DNA of 64,000 bases, from positions 1,004,001 through 1,068,000 of the forward strand of contig CP063375.1 of NCBI GenBank assembly GCA_022813675.1, written 5' to 3'. This DNA is from Deferribacteraceae bacterium V6Fe1 (GTDB lineage Bacteria; Chrysiogenota; Deferribacteres; Deferribacterales; Deferrivibrionaceae). This document shows, in pieces, positions 27,632 to 37,127 of the stretch (positions are counted from its first letter, which is position 1; every line of letters begins with the position of its first letter). The translations under genes and the position numbers were made by a program. The notes beneath the pieces are model-generated. The model was not told the DNA's origin and made no database searches. It worked only from the letters and a program-made list of their open reading frames with translations.

Positions 27632-29572
27632 ATGGCTAAAGTTTTCTTTGGTGTTTTTAAAGACAAAGTAATAGATAACAGAGGTAAACCTAAAGAGGAG
27701 TGGACCGAAGCTCCGATAAAAATCGACGAAAATTTCAACGGCAAAAAACTTGATGTCTTTGTTAACTGGGACGGTTTTTTAGTTTTTGAAGAGGGTGCGG
27801 ATGTTCTCCAGGCACTTGCAAACTACATGTACAGGATTAGCGATTACGGCTGCTGCGGCAGATGTTTTCCCGGTCGTATGGGAACCCGCCTTGTTGCCGA
27901 AGGGCTTGAAAAGATTATAAAAGGGGATGAAGACGCAAGCTTTGACGATGTATATGATATGGCAGTTTCTATAAACGAATCTGCCAAGTGTACGGTTGCT
28001 CCTACTGCGGTAATTCCCGTTATGAAATATATTGAACATTTTAAAGATGTAAAAAACCCGACTGATAAAGAAAAAAATATAGAATATGTGAAACATTTGA
28101 CTGCTCCGTGTACTGCAGGTTGCCCTGCAAATGTAAAGATTCCCGAATTTATAGAAGCCATAAAAGATGCAAGGTACTTAGAAGCTCTTGCAATAATTAG
28201 GACAACAATGCCGCTTCCGGGAGTTTGCGGAAGGGTTTGCCCTCACCCTTGTGAGGCAAACTGCAGAAGAGGGCTTGTCGATGAGCCTGTAAGTATTATG
28301 GTTTTAAAGAGGACACCTTGGGATTATGAATATTATCACCATAAAAAACCGGAAATTCCAATTTACAGAGAGCCTACCGATAAAAAGGTTGCAATAGTAG
28401 GTGCCGGGCCTGCCGGACTTACGGCTGCTTATTACTTGGCACAGCTTGGTCATAAAGTTAAAATATATGAGATGCTGCCTGAGCCTGGTGGAATGGTTGC
28501 TGTGGGGATACCTGATTACAGGGAGCCAAGATTTCTCTTAAGAAGGGAAGTTGAGATTATCCAATCGTTGGGTGTCGAGATACAGTACAATACAAAGCTT
28601 GGCAGAGATATATTTCTTGACGACTTGAAAAAAGATTACGATAGTGTTTTGATTGCTATCGGGGCGTTTAAAAGCAGGGATATGGGTGTTGAAGGTGAAA
28701 AGGACGGCTATGAAGGTGTCCTTGAAAGTGGTATAGATTTTCTTCAGAAGTTTTCACTTGGTGAAGAGATAAAGATTGGCAATAGAGTTGTAGTGGTGGG
28801 TGGTGGTAACACTGCTATTGACTGTGTCAGGACAGCAATCAGATTAGGTTCTACTGATGTTAATCTTGTTTATCGTCGTTCCCGTGCTGAAATGCCTGCT
28901 GAGGATTACGAAGTGGCGGATGCAGAGGAAGAGGGAGTAAAATTCCACTTTTTGATTAATCCTGTTAAAATAATTGCGAAAGATGGGAAAGTTGTTGGGC
29001 TTGAGTGCATTAAGATGCAGCTGGGTGAGCCTGATGAATCCGGTCGTAGGAAACCTGAGCCTGTTCCCGGCTCTAATTTCATAATTGAGTGTGATACTGT
29101 AATCCCTGCGATTGGTCAGTTCCCTGATTTGAGTTTCTTAAAAGAGGAAGATGGCATAAAGGTTACAAAATGGAATACTATTAGCGTAAAAGAAGACTTG
29201 TATATGACCGATGTTCCTGGTGTCTTTTCCGCCGGTGACTGTGAATGGGGACCAAACACGGTAGTTAAGGCTATAGGCGCAGGGAGATGGGCTGCAATTA
29301 TGATGGATAGATATATGATGGAAGGGGATGTGTATCTGACAGACAAAGAGAAGTTAGAGTTAACCCTTTATAAAAATAAAGTGTTTGACAAGAAAGAGAC
29401 AGTTTGTGAACCACATACTATACACAGAGTACATCAAGCCAAGCTGTCACCTGAAGAGAGGATTAAGCATTTTGAAGAGATTGAAAAACCTTATACAGAG
29501 CAGCAGGCCTATCTTGAAGCAACGCGTTGTTTGAGATGTGTCAGAATGGCAATGGTTGGATTAGAAAATTAA
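27632..29572 (+). CDS. sfrB: SfrB-like NAD(P)H oxidoreductase subunit (NuoF-like cap plus GltD-like body)
   Basis: The ATG at 27632 is preferred because CGGAGTGG lies just upstream; a TTG at 27614 is less likely. The product of 646 residues has an N-terminal part like the iron-sulfur end of NuoF (GCCGRCFPGRMGT near 73), then a glutamate-synthase-small-subunit body: Cys-rich segment CTAGCPANVKIP ... GVCGRVCPHPCEANC, an FAD site GAGPAGLTAA near 256, an NADPH site GGGNTAIDCVR near 390, and a late ATRCLRC. This layout matches SfrB of Geobacter, half of a soluble NADPH oxidoreductase isolated as an Fe(III) reductase. The NuoG-like partner follows after 15 bases. It probably balances NADPH and ferredoxin or other acceptors in the cytoplasm. 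Confidence 0.82.
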   Translation: MAKVFFGVFKDKVIDNRGKPKEEWTEAPIKIDENFNGKKLDVFVNWDGFLVFEEGADVLQALANYMYRISDYGCCGRCFPGRMGTRLVAEGLEKIIKGDEDASFDDVYDMAVSINESAKCTVAPTAVIPVMKYIEHFKDVKNPTDKEKNIEYVKHLTAPCTAGCPANVKIPEFIEAIKDARYLEALAIIRTTMPLPGVCGRVCPHPCEANCRRGLVDEPVSIMVLKRTPWDYEYYHHKKPEIPIYREPTDKKVAIVGAGPAGLTAAYYLAQLGHKVKIYEMLPEPGGMVAVGIPDYREPRFLLRREVEIIQSLGVEIQYNTKLGRDIFLDDLKKDYDSVLIAIGAFKSRDMGVEGEKDGYEGVLESGIDFLQKFSLGEEIKIGNRVVVVGGGNTAIDCVRTAIRLGSTDVNLVYRRSRAEMPAEDYEVADAEEEGVKFHFLINPVKIIAKDGKVVGLECIKMQLGEPDESGRRKPEPVPGSNFIIECDTVIPAIGQFPDLSFLKEEDGIKVTKWNTISVKEDLYMTDVPGVFSAGDCEWGPNTVVKAIGAGRWAAIMMDRYMMEGDVYLTDKEKLELTLYKNKVFDKKETVCEPHTIHRVHQAKLSPEERIKHFEEIEKPYTEQQAYLEATRCLRCVRMAMVGLEN

Positions 29573-29587
29573 AGTTGGGGTATAGAT

Positions 29588-31804
29588 ATGGGGCAGATAT
29601 ATATTAACGATAAAGCTTACGATTTTAAAGAAGGGGAAACAATCTTAGATGTTGCCAAGAGAAATGAGATAGATATCCCTGTTATGTGTTATCTTGAACA
29701 TATCACACCTACAGGTGCTTGCAGACTTTGCCTTATAGAAATTGAAGGGGTTGGCAAACCTGTGGCTGCTTGTGTTACATATGCACTTGATGGGATGAAG
29801 GTCAAGACTGATACTGAGAAAGTTGTAAAAAATAGAAAAAAAATGATGGAATTTGTCCTAATGAAGCACCCGCTTGATTGCCCTATTTGTGACAAGGCGG
29901 GAGAATGTATGCTCCAAGACACGGCATACGGATTTGGCATAAAAGAGGAAACCTTTAAAACAGAAAAACCAAACAAACCTAAATTTGACTGGGAAATGAT
30001 TATTCATGATGCAAATCTTTGTGTGCTTTGTGAAAGGTGCGTAAAGCTGTGTCATGAGGTTGCAGGTTGCAGTGCTCTTGAAATCCAGGAGAGGGGTTTT
30101 GAGAATATTATAAATACAAAAGACGGCGCAAATCTCAATTGCGACTTTTGCGGGATTTGCGTCGATTATTGCCCTGTAGGAGCACTCCTTGACAAACCTT
30201 ACAAGCATAGTGTCAGATCATGGGATTTGGAAAGAGCTCAAAGCGTGTGCACTATGTGCCCTGTGGGGTGTGAGGTTGAATATGGTCTTTATCAGGGTGA
30301 GATTTACAGAGCTACTTCGGCAAACAACGGGTTTATATGCTCTTTGGGAAGGTATGCCTTCAAATATACGGATAATCCCGATAGGGTTGTAAGTACATTA
30401 AAAAGAAATAATAACAATCTTGAAATGGCAGATTTTAATGAATCTGCAAAGGCAGTTGTAGAAAAGCTTGATAAGGTAAAAGAATATTACGGTGAAGGTT
30501 CTGTGGCATTTTTAGTCGGAAGCAGCCTTTCAACGGAAGATATTATAGCGTCCAAACTTTTGGCTGATAAAATTGCTGATGGTAAAATTACCACAGATAT
30601 TATGCTTGAATATGGCACATACTTCGGAGAATATTTTAAAAAATTCGATACTTACAGCAATATCGGCAAGCTTGAAAATCTGAGGGATTCTGATCTTACA
30701 TTTGTTATCGGTGCTGACTTAAAGACGGAATCGTTAGGTGTCAAATGGGATATTATGAATGCCGTCACCAAAAATGACGGGAAGCTTGTCACTATCACTT
30801 TGACCGAATGTGAATACGAATATATGGTCGATGCAACATTAAAAGCAGATTACGGTGATTTTGCCGGTGTGTTTGAAAAGATAAAAAGTAGTAATGACAG
30901 ACTTTATGCGGATATCAGAGATTACATAAAAAATGCCAAAAAGATTTCATTTATTGTTGGTAATGAATATATGCAGGCAGAAAAACAAGTTAAGTCTGTA
31001 TTTGCATTTCTCGACTATGTAGGTGGTAAAGACAAACTCTATAATTTTATAAATACAAGTGACAAGTCAAACTTTATTACTGCCTTAAATGTAATAGGTG
31101 ATAGTTACTCTGCAGCTTCATTCCTTGAAGAGCTTGGAAAAGGGAAAATTAAGGCACTTGTAACGGTTGGCTTTAATACATTTAATGCGGGCAAGCTTTA
31201 TAAAACAATACAGAAAAATGCGGTTAATCTTGAGTTTTTGGTGAGTCTTGGTATGTTTACTGACAACCTTTCCAGAAATGCAAACTTTTTCTTCCCTCTA
31301 AAGAGCTATCTTGAGCAGGAAGCTACTTTTGTAACAATAGATAACAGGTTGACAAAGACCGAAAAGATAATTGATGCACCTGAAGGTGTCAATTCAGCCT
31401 ATGAGGTTTTAAGTGAAATTGCCGCGGCAAAAGGTGTTGAGTTACCAAAAACTGCAGGCGAGCTTTTTGATATGCTTGTTTCAGGCAAGTTTGGTTTCCC
31501 TGAAATCAAATATAGCGAGATAGACGGTTGCCTTTACAATGTGGTACAGAGCGGCTATTCACAAACTGAGTTTAATTACAAAGAATTTCCAAAGGGGACT
31601 GTGGAAGTTATTGTAAATGAAAGGTATCATAACGGACTTCTTACAGGAAAGGCGGCACTTGAAAAGAAAGATGGTGAGGCATACAGAAAATATTACTTTG
31701 ATGTAAAAGGTGAGATTATAAGTGGCGATGATGCTTGTTTTGATGGTAAATGCACTTTAAACAATGCGGTTGCAAAAGGTGTCGTGCTTATTCCAAAGAA
31801 TTAA
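29588..31804 (+). CDS. sfrA: SfrA-like NuoG-type iron-sulfur subunit
   Basis: The 738-residue protein follows the NuoG plan: a 2Fe-2S domain (CYLEHITPTGACRLC near 34-48), the His-Cys cluster segment HPLDCPICDKAGEC (about 95-108), two 4Fe-4S clusters (CVLCERCVKLC and CDFCGICVDYC), then a 4Fe-4S binding molybdopterin-oxidoreductase-like domain (CTMCPVGCEV...GFICSLG) and a long remnant of that family without evident cofactor residues. It pairs with SfrB. GTTGGGG precedes the ATG. A Rho-independent terminator ends the operon. Confidence 0.82.
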   Translation: MGQIYINDKAYDFKEGETILDVAKRNEIDIPVMCYLEHITPTGACRLCLIEIEGVGKPVAACVTYALDGMKVKTDTEKVVKNRKKMMEFVLMKHPLDCPICDKAGECMLQDTAYGFGIKEETFKTEKPNKPKFDWEMIIHDANLCVLCERCVKLCHEVAGCSALEIQERGFENIINTKDGANLNCDFCGICVDYCPVGALLDKPYKHSVRSWDLERAQSVCTMCPVGCEVEYGLYQGEIYRATSANNGFICSLGRYAFKYTDNPDRVVSTLKRNNNNLEMADFNESAKAVVEKLDKVKEYYGEGSVAFLVGSSLSTEDIIASKLLADKIADGKITTDIMLEYGTYFGEYFKKFDTYSNIGKLENLRDSDLTFVIGADLKTESLGVKWDIMNAVTKNDGKLVTITLTECEYEYMVDATLKADYGDFAGVFEKIKSSNDRLYADIRDYIKNAKKISFIVGNEYMQAEKQVKSVFAFLDYVGGKDKLYNFINTSDKSNFITALNVIGDSYSAASFLEELGKGKIKALVTVGFNTFNAGKLYKTIQKNAVNLEFLVSLGMFTDNLSRNANFFFPLKSYLEQEATFVTIDNRLTKTEKIIDAPEGVNSAYEVLSEIAAAKGVELPKTAGELFDMLVSGKFGFPEIKYSEIDGCLYNVVQSGYSQTEFNYKEFPKGTVEVIVNERYHNGLLTGKAALEKKDGEAYRKYYFDVKGEIISGDDACFDGKCTLNNAVAKGVVLIPKN

Positions 31805-31825
31805 TTTTTGAAATATTCAAATAAA

Positions 31826-31848
31826 AAAGCCCCTTTTTCAGGGGCTTT
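31826..31848. terminator. Bidirectional terminator between sfrA and ispG
   Basis: AAAGCCCC and GGGGCTTT pair around a TTTTTCA loop, with A-rich DNA on the left and T-rich DNA on the right. It lies just after sfrA and touches the stop codon of ispG coming from the other strand. Confidence 0.85.
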
Positions 31849-32908
31849 AATCTTTTATGATATTATCTTCCTTTAAGACGTTCAAAAACTCGTCAAGGAT
31901 ATGTTCGGATTTTACTTTTTTTAAGATTTTACCCTTTTTGAAGATAAGTCCTACCCCTTTACCTCCGGCAATACCGTAATCTGCCCCCCTTGCTTCTCCG
32001 GGGCCATTTACTGGACAACCCATAACTGCAATGGTTATATTATTTTTTATATTTTTCAGCCTTTTTTCAACTTCAACTGCAAGCTCTTCCAAGTTTATCT
32101 CTGTGCGTCCGCATGTGGGACAAGAGATAAATTCAGGACCGCTGCTTCTTAAGTTTAATGATTTAAGTATTTCATAGGCGACCTCAACCTCTTTTACAGG
32201 GTCACCGGTCAGGCTGACTCGCAGAGTATCCCCTATCCCTTCAGATAAAAGTGTACCTATCCCTATTGCAGATTTGATTGCACCTGCAAAAGTTGTCCCG
32301 GCTTCGGTAACACCTATGTGGAGGGGGTAGCTTGTCAGTTTTGAAAAAGCTCTGTAAGAGTCTATAGTCAGAGGGACACTGCTTGCTTTTAGAGAAACCT
32401 TAAAGTTAGTAAAGTCGATACTTTCAAGAAATTCTACACTTCTTAATGCGGAAATTACGATGGACTTGACACATATACCGTAAGATTTGAGCAAATCTTT
32501 TTCAAGGGAGCCTGAATTTACGCCTATTCTCAAAGAGACATTGTAATCTTTGGCAACTTCTGCAACTTTTCTTAGTTTTTCAAACCCTCCGATGTTACCC
32601 GGATTAATCCTTACACAATCTGCTCCATTAATAATTGAACTTATGGCAAGTGTGTAGTCAAAATGTATATCGGCAATTAGTGGTATATTAATCTCTTTTT
32701 TTATGTCTTTTAATTTTTCGCTTGCTTCTTTGTCGGGTACTGCCACCCTTACAATCTCGCATCCTGCATCTTCAAGACGTTTAATCTGGTTTACCGTGCC
32801 AATAATGTCTCTTGTGTCCGTATTTGTCATGGACTGGACAACAATGGGGGAGGCTCCCCCTATTTTTATATTGCCCACGTTTATGGTTTTGGTATATCTT
32901 CTTGTCAT
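31847..32908 (-). CDS. ispG: 4-hydroxy-3-methylbut-2-en-1-yl diphosphate synthase
   Basis: The 353-residue protein has the IspG/GcpE features: a TIM-barrel N-terminal part (PIVVQSMTNTDTRD, ADIHFDY, RINPGNIG) and a C-terminal 4Fe-4S domain with CPTCGRTEI and MGCPVNGPGEARGADYG. It performs the second-last step of the MEP isoprenoid pathway, reducing MEcPP with electrons from ferredoxin or flavodoxin. The length is that of the compact bacterial form. It lies just 5 bases after the FAD protein gene on the same strand. Confidence 0.97.
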   Translation of the reverse strand: MTRRYTKTINVGNIKIGGASPIVVQSMTNTDTRDIIGTVNQIKRLEDAGCEIVRVAVPDKEASEKLKDIKKEINIPLIADIHFDYTLAISSIINGADCVRINPGNIGGFEKLRKVAEVAKDYNVSLRIGVNSGSLEKDLLKSYGICVKSIVISALRSVEFLESIDFTNFKVSLKASSVPLTIDSYRAFSKLTSYPLHIGVTEAGTTFAGAIKSAIGIGTLLSEGIGDTLRVSLTGDPVKEVEVAYEILKSLNLRSSGPEFISCPTCGRTEINLEELAVEVEKRLKNIKNNITIAVMGCPVNGPGEARGADYGIAGGKGVGLIFKKGKILKKVKSEHILDEFLNVLKEDNIIKD

Positions 32909-32913
32909 GATAT

Positions 32914-34257
32914 TTAGATTGAATTTAGTATATCGTCAGCAGCGACAAGCCCGGAAGCTGAAGCCTGAATAATACCTCTGGTTATCCCCGCACCATCGCC
33001 GATACAATAGAGATTTTTTAAATTTATTGACTTGAGATTGTTGTCAACCTTTATCCTAAGGGAATAAAACTTTACTTCCACACCGTAAAGGAGTGTGTTA
33101 GGGTCTGCCATCCCGGGCATAACCTTATCCAGTTGCAGTATCGTTTCTTTGATGTCGGTAAGATATCTATAGGGCAAAACGAAAGATAAATCACCCGGCA
33201 TCGCAGTCTTGAGTGTCGGGACTACAAAGTTTTTGCGTATTCTACTTTCTGTTGATCTTCTACCCCGGAGCAGATCCCCAAACCTTTGGACGATTATTGA
33301 GCCTCCACTAAGCATATTAGCAAGATATGCTATGTTTTGACCGTATTTGACCGGCTCTCTAAAAGGCTCGGTAAATTTTGTGGAAACCAGGAGTGCAAAA
33401 TTTGTGTTTTCACTTTTTTTGTTTTTATAACTGTGACCGTTTACAGTGATTAGGTTATTTTGGTTTTTTTCTTGTGCGATAAAGCCGCCGGGATTTACGC
33501 AAAAAGTCCTTACTTCGTCTTCAAATTCAGACGTGTAATACTTTATTTTAAATTCGTAGAGCTGATCGGTGAAAGTGTCGGAAACGGATTTTGGTATCTC
33601 AACCCTCACGCCGATATCCACAGGATTGATATCTGATTCAATATTGTATTTAATTGCCATCTCTTGCATCCATTGATTTCCACTTCTTCCAACGGCAATT
33701 ATGATTTTGTCATAGTATCTTTTTTCCCCTGTCTCTGTTATAAGCCCTTTTGCCTCATCATTTTCTACTATCAAATCTGCAACACCCGTGCCACAATACA
33801 TTTTTATGTTTTCAGAGTTTTCAAATTTTTCGTAAATATTGAAAATTGATTTTAAGCAGTTATCGGTGCCCAAATGGCGTATTTTTGCGGCATAAAGCCT
33901 CATGCTGTGTCTTGAACAGAGATATTCCAAATCTTTTATCTTTTCATAATCAGATTTTGTATCAATTTCAGTAACACCACTGACGTCAACCCAGATTTTA
34001 TCTGCTCTGTCGATAAGATTCTTAAGTTCACTTTCAGGCATAAAATCTGATAACCAACCGCCAAATTCGGTAGTCAACGTCAATTTGCCGTCAGAATATG
34101 CTCCGGCTCCCCCAAATCCCGACATAATCTCTTTTCTTGTACGAGTTTTTATGTCTGCCCCTTTTTCATAAAGGTCGACTTGCACCCCTTTTTTGTTCAT
34201 AAGTTCATAGGCGGCAAACATCCCCGCACTGCCGGCACCAATTATAGCTACTTTCAT
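32914..34257 (-). CDS. FAD-dependent dehydrogenase (COG2509-like)
   Basis: The 447-residue protein starts with the FAD-binding motif GAGSAGMFAAYELM, and has GGAGAYSDGKLT (about 49-60), VAVGRSG-type second motif (IIIAVGRSGNQW) and YCIGDGAGITRGI near the end, where the FAD site is completed. This matches the widespread uncharacterised FAD-dependent dehydrogenase family. Substrate unknown. GAGGTAA precedes the start. It is upstream of ispG and downstream of the phosphodiesterase in a minus-strand run. Confidence 0.85.
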   Translation of the reverse strand: MKVAIIGAGSAGMFAAYELMNKKGVQVDLYEKGADIKTRTRKEIMSGFGGAGAYSDGKLTLTTEFGGWLSDFMPESELKNLIDRADKIWVDVSGVTEIDTKSDYEKIKDLEYLCSRHSMRLYAAKIRHLGTDNCLKSIFNIYEKFENSENIKMYCGTGVADLIVENDEAKGLITETGEKRYYDKIIIAVGRSGNQWMQEMAIKYNIESDINPVDIGVRVEIPKSVSDTFTDQLYEFKIKYYTSEFEDEVRTFCVNPGGFIAQEKNQNNLITVNGHSYKNKKSENTNFALLVSTKFTEPFREPVKYGQNIAYLANMLSGGSIIVQRFGDLLRGRRSTESRIRKNFVVPTLKTAMPGDLSFVLPYRYLTDIKETILQLDKVMPGMADPNTLLYGVEVKFYSLRIKVDNNLKSINLKNLYCIGDGAGITRGIIQASASGLVAADDILNSI

Positions 34258-34267
34258 ATCAATTACC

Positions 34268-34747
34268 TCATAAATAAATTATTTCAGCAGAGAAACCTTT
34301 ATTTTCAACGGTTAGTATAGCATAACTGTTTTTATCAGTCCATCTGTTATTTGTAGGGCTTCCGGGGTTTAAAAGGTGCTGCTTTCCAAATTTTCCGTAA
34401 AATGGTTTGTGGGTGTGCCCGTAAATAATCAAATCGGTATTTTCAAATTCATATAAAAGCCTATTTTCAAGGCCGAATGGTGAACCATCACCATGAATAA
34501 CCCCTATACTTACCCCTTTAAAATCAAGAGACCTCTTTTTGGGCAATAAATCCGGCAAATAAGGGTCGGTATTCCCTTTCACAGGATAAACGATAGGGTT
34601 GATAAGTAAAATCTCCCTGATAAGATTTTCTCCGACAATATCTCCGGCATGTATGACTGCATCTGATAACTTAATGTCATCTAAAAGCTTTTGCGGCAAA
34701 CTTTTAATTGAGTTTGTATGCGTATCAGATATTACAACTATTTTCAT
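34268..34747 (-). CDS. Metallophosphoesterase of the YfcE/MJ0936 type
   Basis: The start is placed at the ATG 34745-34747, giving MKIVVISDTHTN and about 160 residues; a TTG six codons upstream is less likely. Metal-binding motifs of the calcineurin-like fold are present in order: DTH, GDIVG, GNTD, HGDG and GHTH near residue 113. Members hydrolyse phosphodiesters in vitro; the physiological substrate is usually unknown. The gene is first in the minus-strand run ending in ispG and is divergent from the YkgJ-like gene. Confidence 0.9.
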   Translation of the reverse strand: MKIVVISDTHTNSIKSLPQKLLDDIKLSDAVIHAGDIVGENLIREILLINPIVYPVKGNTDPYLPDLLPKKRSLDFKGVSIGVIHGDGSPFGLENRLLYEFENTDLIIYGHTHKPFYGKFGKQHLLNPGSPTNNRWTDKNSYAILTVENKGFSAEIIYL

Positions 34748-34802
34748 TATTTTTAAATTGCACAAAATATCACTTTTCGCAACTTGTTTTTTATAAATAG
34801 GC

Positions 34803-34830
34803 TTGATTGACGCTAATAATAAGTTATACT
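34803..34830 (+). promoter_or_regulatory. Promoter of the YkgJ-like gene, leaderless arrangement
   Basis: TTGATT (34803-34808), 16-base spacer, TATACT (34825-34830), then six bases to the ATG at 34837 with no ribosome binding site. Confidence 0.5.
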
Positions 34831-34836
34831 TTTATT

Positions 34837-35460
34837 ATGAGCGGTTTTGATTTGGAAATATTGGAAAACAAATTTAATGAAGTTTTAAGTCAGAATACCC
34901 CGTTTGAAGAAAAGTTGAATAGACTACTGTCTATTTGTGATGATATAATTAGTGAAAATTATAATGAGTTCAATCTGAAAGAGATTGATTGCAAAGCAGG
35001 TTGCGGATACTGCTGCATCTTAAATATTGCGACCCTTGAGCCTGAAATAAAAAATATCATTAATTATGTTAATAAAAACTTTGATAAAAATAAGAGAATT
35101 GAGCTTAAAGAAAAGATACAGGAAAATTACGTAATGATTTTTGGGCTAGATGATGAAGAGAGGATTTCAATTAGAAGAAGGTGTGTATTTTTGGATGAAA
35201 GCGCCAGTTGCGGTATTTATCCTGTAAGACCGATACTGTGCCGCTCAGTCACATCCATAAGTGCGGAAAGCTGCAAAGAAGTTATAGCAGCTGCCTCTTT
35301 TGGAGAGAATGTCCCTATAATATCCAATCTGTACGTTAAAGATATTTATGTGACACTTTTCAATGCTGTTTCTAAGTATGTTGATGAAAAAGATGGTGAG
35401 GCAAAGAGCAGGAAATTAACTGTTTGGCTTAAACAATATATCGATAGTATTGAAGGTTAA
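34837..35460 (+). CDS. YkgJ-family cysteine-cluster protein
   Basis: The ATG at 34837 is chosen because a TATACT box sits six bases upstream; a TTG at 34807 falls inside the promoter. The product of 207 residues has CKAGCGYCC near residue 52 and CVFLDESASCGIYPVRPILCRS near 118-140, the two clusters of the YkgJ (UPF0153-like) family, which likely bind zinc or an iron-sulfur cluster. Function unknown. It stands alone. Confidence 0.85.
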   Translation: MSGFDLEILENKFNEVLSQNTPFEEKLNRLLSICDDIISENYNEFNLKEIDCKAGCGYCCILNIATLEPEIKNIINYVNKNFDKNKRIELKEKIQENYVMIFGLDDEERISIRRRCVFLDESASCGIYPVRPILCRSVTSISAESCKEVIAAASFGENVPIISNLYVKDIYVTLFNAVSKYVDEKDGEAKSRKLTVWLKQYIDSIEG

Positions 35461-35536
35461 AGCAAATCCAATCATGTATTATTTTGAATTTAACTCTTTA
35501 AAATTAAATATAGCCCAAAAAAATATTGACTGTACC

Positions 35537-35546
35537 TGATATATCA
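35537..35546. promoter_or_regulatory. Palindrome TGATATATCA upstream of the GntR gene
   Basis: A perfect 10-bp palindrome followed by GATATC lies 35 bases before the start of the GntR-family gene and just upstream of a TATAAT box at 35559-35564. Autoregulation by the GntR protein is plausible but not shown. Confidence 0.35.
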
Positions 35547-35580
35547 GATATCTTTACGTATAATATTATAAAGGTGTTTT

Positions 35581-36246
35581 ATGGCGACTTTGAATCTACT
35601 TTCTGTTCGAGAGCAAGTGTATGAATATTTGAAATCGATGATAAATAGCGGTGAATTAAAGAGCGGAGATGCAATAAATTTGAATGCGTTGGCAGATAAA
35701 TTTAATATAAGTAAGACACCCCTGAGGGATGCGCTTCTTCAGCTTGAAGTGGACGGATTTGTAAATATTTTGCCAAGAAAAGGGATAATTGTCTCCAAGC
35801 TGACTTTGGAAGATATAAAATGGTATTACGAAGTGATAGCATCAGCTGAAAGCTATATTGTTGAAAAATATGGTAATAAAATGACAGATGAGCATATAGA
35901 TGCCATGAAAAAATATAACAATGCCATGAAAGATGCTCTGAGAAATGATAATTTTGACGAGTATTACAAAAACAATCTTAATTTTCATAATATTTATATA
36001 AATCTGACGGAAAACAAAACTATGCTCAAAACGATAAGAGTTGCAAAAGAGAGGTTATATGATTTCCCTCGAAAAAAGGAATTTGTTAAGAATTGGGAGC
36101 TTGATTCCGTTGTAGAGCACGATGAGTTGATAAATTTATTGGAAAAAAAGGAGTTTGCACTTGCTTCGAAATTTATAAAGGATGTTCATTGGTCATTTGA
36201 GTATCAGCTTAAATATATTTTAAAATATTATACGGAAACGAAATGA
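35581..36246 (+). CDS. GntR-family regulator with FCD domain
   Basis: The 221-residue protein has an N-terminal winged helix (residues about 8-75: LADKFNISKTPLRDALLQLE, the recognition helix) and an all-helical FCD ligand-binding domain with metal-type His/Asp residues (NLNFHNIYI, HDELINLLE). FCD regulators usually respond to small organic acids. AAGGTG precedes the ATG. It overlaps the activase gene by four bases, so regulator, activase and glycyl radical enzyme form one unit and the ligand is probably their substrate or a relative. Confidence 0.92.
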   Translation: MATLNLLSVREQVYEYLKSMINSGELKSGDAINLNALADKFNISKTPLRDALLQLEVDGFVNILPRKGIIVSKLTLEDIKWYYEVIASAESYIVEKYGNKMTDEHIDAMKKYNNAMKDALRNDNFDEYYKNNLNFHNIYINLTENKTMLKTIRVAKERLYDFPRKKEFVKNWELDSVVEHDELINLLEKKEFALASKFIKDVHWSFEYQLKYILKYYTETK

Positions 36247-37127
36247 AAGGGTTAATTTTTGATATAAAGAGATACAGTATTCATGATGGGCCGGGGATAA
36301 GGACGACAGTCTTTTTGAAAGGGTGCCCTTTGAAGTGCCTATGGTGTCACAACCCTGAAAGTCAAAACTCGAAACCTCAATTTTTTTATTATAGGGATAA
36401 ATGTATCGGCTGCAAATTATGTGTTTCGGTTTGCAGCACAAAAGGATTGACATTTAGAGATAATAAGATTGCGCGCAACAGCTGCGAATATTGTCTAAAG
36501 TGTGAAGAAGTTTGTCCGTCTCTGAGCATAAAAACCGTTGGGAAATATTACTCGATACCTGATTTGGTTAATATTATCAAAAAAGATATTGATTTTTACG
36601 GCAGCACCGGGGGTGTCACCTTTAGCGGCGGTGAGCCTCTTATGCAGTATGATTTTTTGATGGAAGCATTGAAAACTCTTAAAGAGAAAAATATAAATAT
36701 TGCCATTGACACGTGTGGCTATACTACAAGTGAAAGGATACTACAAGTATCCGAATTTGCCGACATTTTTTTGTATGATTTAAAACATTTTGACAATCAT
36801 AAGCATAAAGAACTCACTGGTGTTGGAAACGATTTAATTTTACAAAATTTGAAATTACTGTCAAAAACAGGAGTAAAAATAATAGTCAGAGTTCCGGTTA
36901 TTCCGACACTGACCGATAGTGAAGATAACCTGAAAAGTATAAGGGATTTTGTCGAATCTCTACGGGGCGATATAACATTGGAGCCAGTCTTTTATCACGA
37001 CATAATGACAGGGAAGTACGAGCTTTGTGAAATGGAATATGCGCTCAATCATTTAACAAAGCCTGACGAATATTACAAAAAAGAGAAATCAAGCATATTG
37101 GGAGTGAGTTATGATGAAGCAAGCTGA
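36243..37127 (+). CDS. Glycyl radical enzyme activating enzyme
   Basis: The 294-residue protein has the radical SAM motif CPLKCLWC (residues 29-36) following GPGIRTTVFLKG, then two ferredoxin-like clusters CIGCKLCVSVC and CEYCLKCEEVC (about 57-90), and SGGEPLMQ. This is the long activase form used for glycyl radical dehydratases and lyases, rather than the short pyruvate formate-lyase activase. It abstracts hydrogen from the glycine of the enzyme encoded next, whose gene it overlaps by 17 bases. Confidence 0.95.
   Translation: MKGLIFDIKRYSIHDGPGIRTTVFLKGCPLKCLWCHNPESQNSKPQFFYYRDKCIGCKLCVSVCSTKGLTFRDNKIARNSCEYCLKCEEVCPSLSIKTVGKYYSIPDLVNIIKKDIDFYGSTGGVTFSGGEPLMQYDFLMEALKTLKEKNINIAIDTCGYTTSERILQVSEFADIFLYDLKHFDNHKHKELTGVGNDLILQNLKLLSKTGVKIIVRVPVIPTLTDSEDNLKSIRDFVESLRGDITLEPVFYHDIMTGKYELCEMEYALNHLTKPDEYYKKEKSSILGVSYDEAS

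Noticed and set aside
35526-35564. TTGACT and TATAAT as one promoter for the GntR gene
   Set aside because: The two boxes are 27 bases apart, too far for a normal sigma-70 promoter; only the -10 box may be used.
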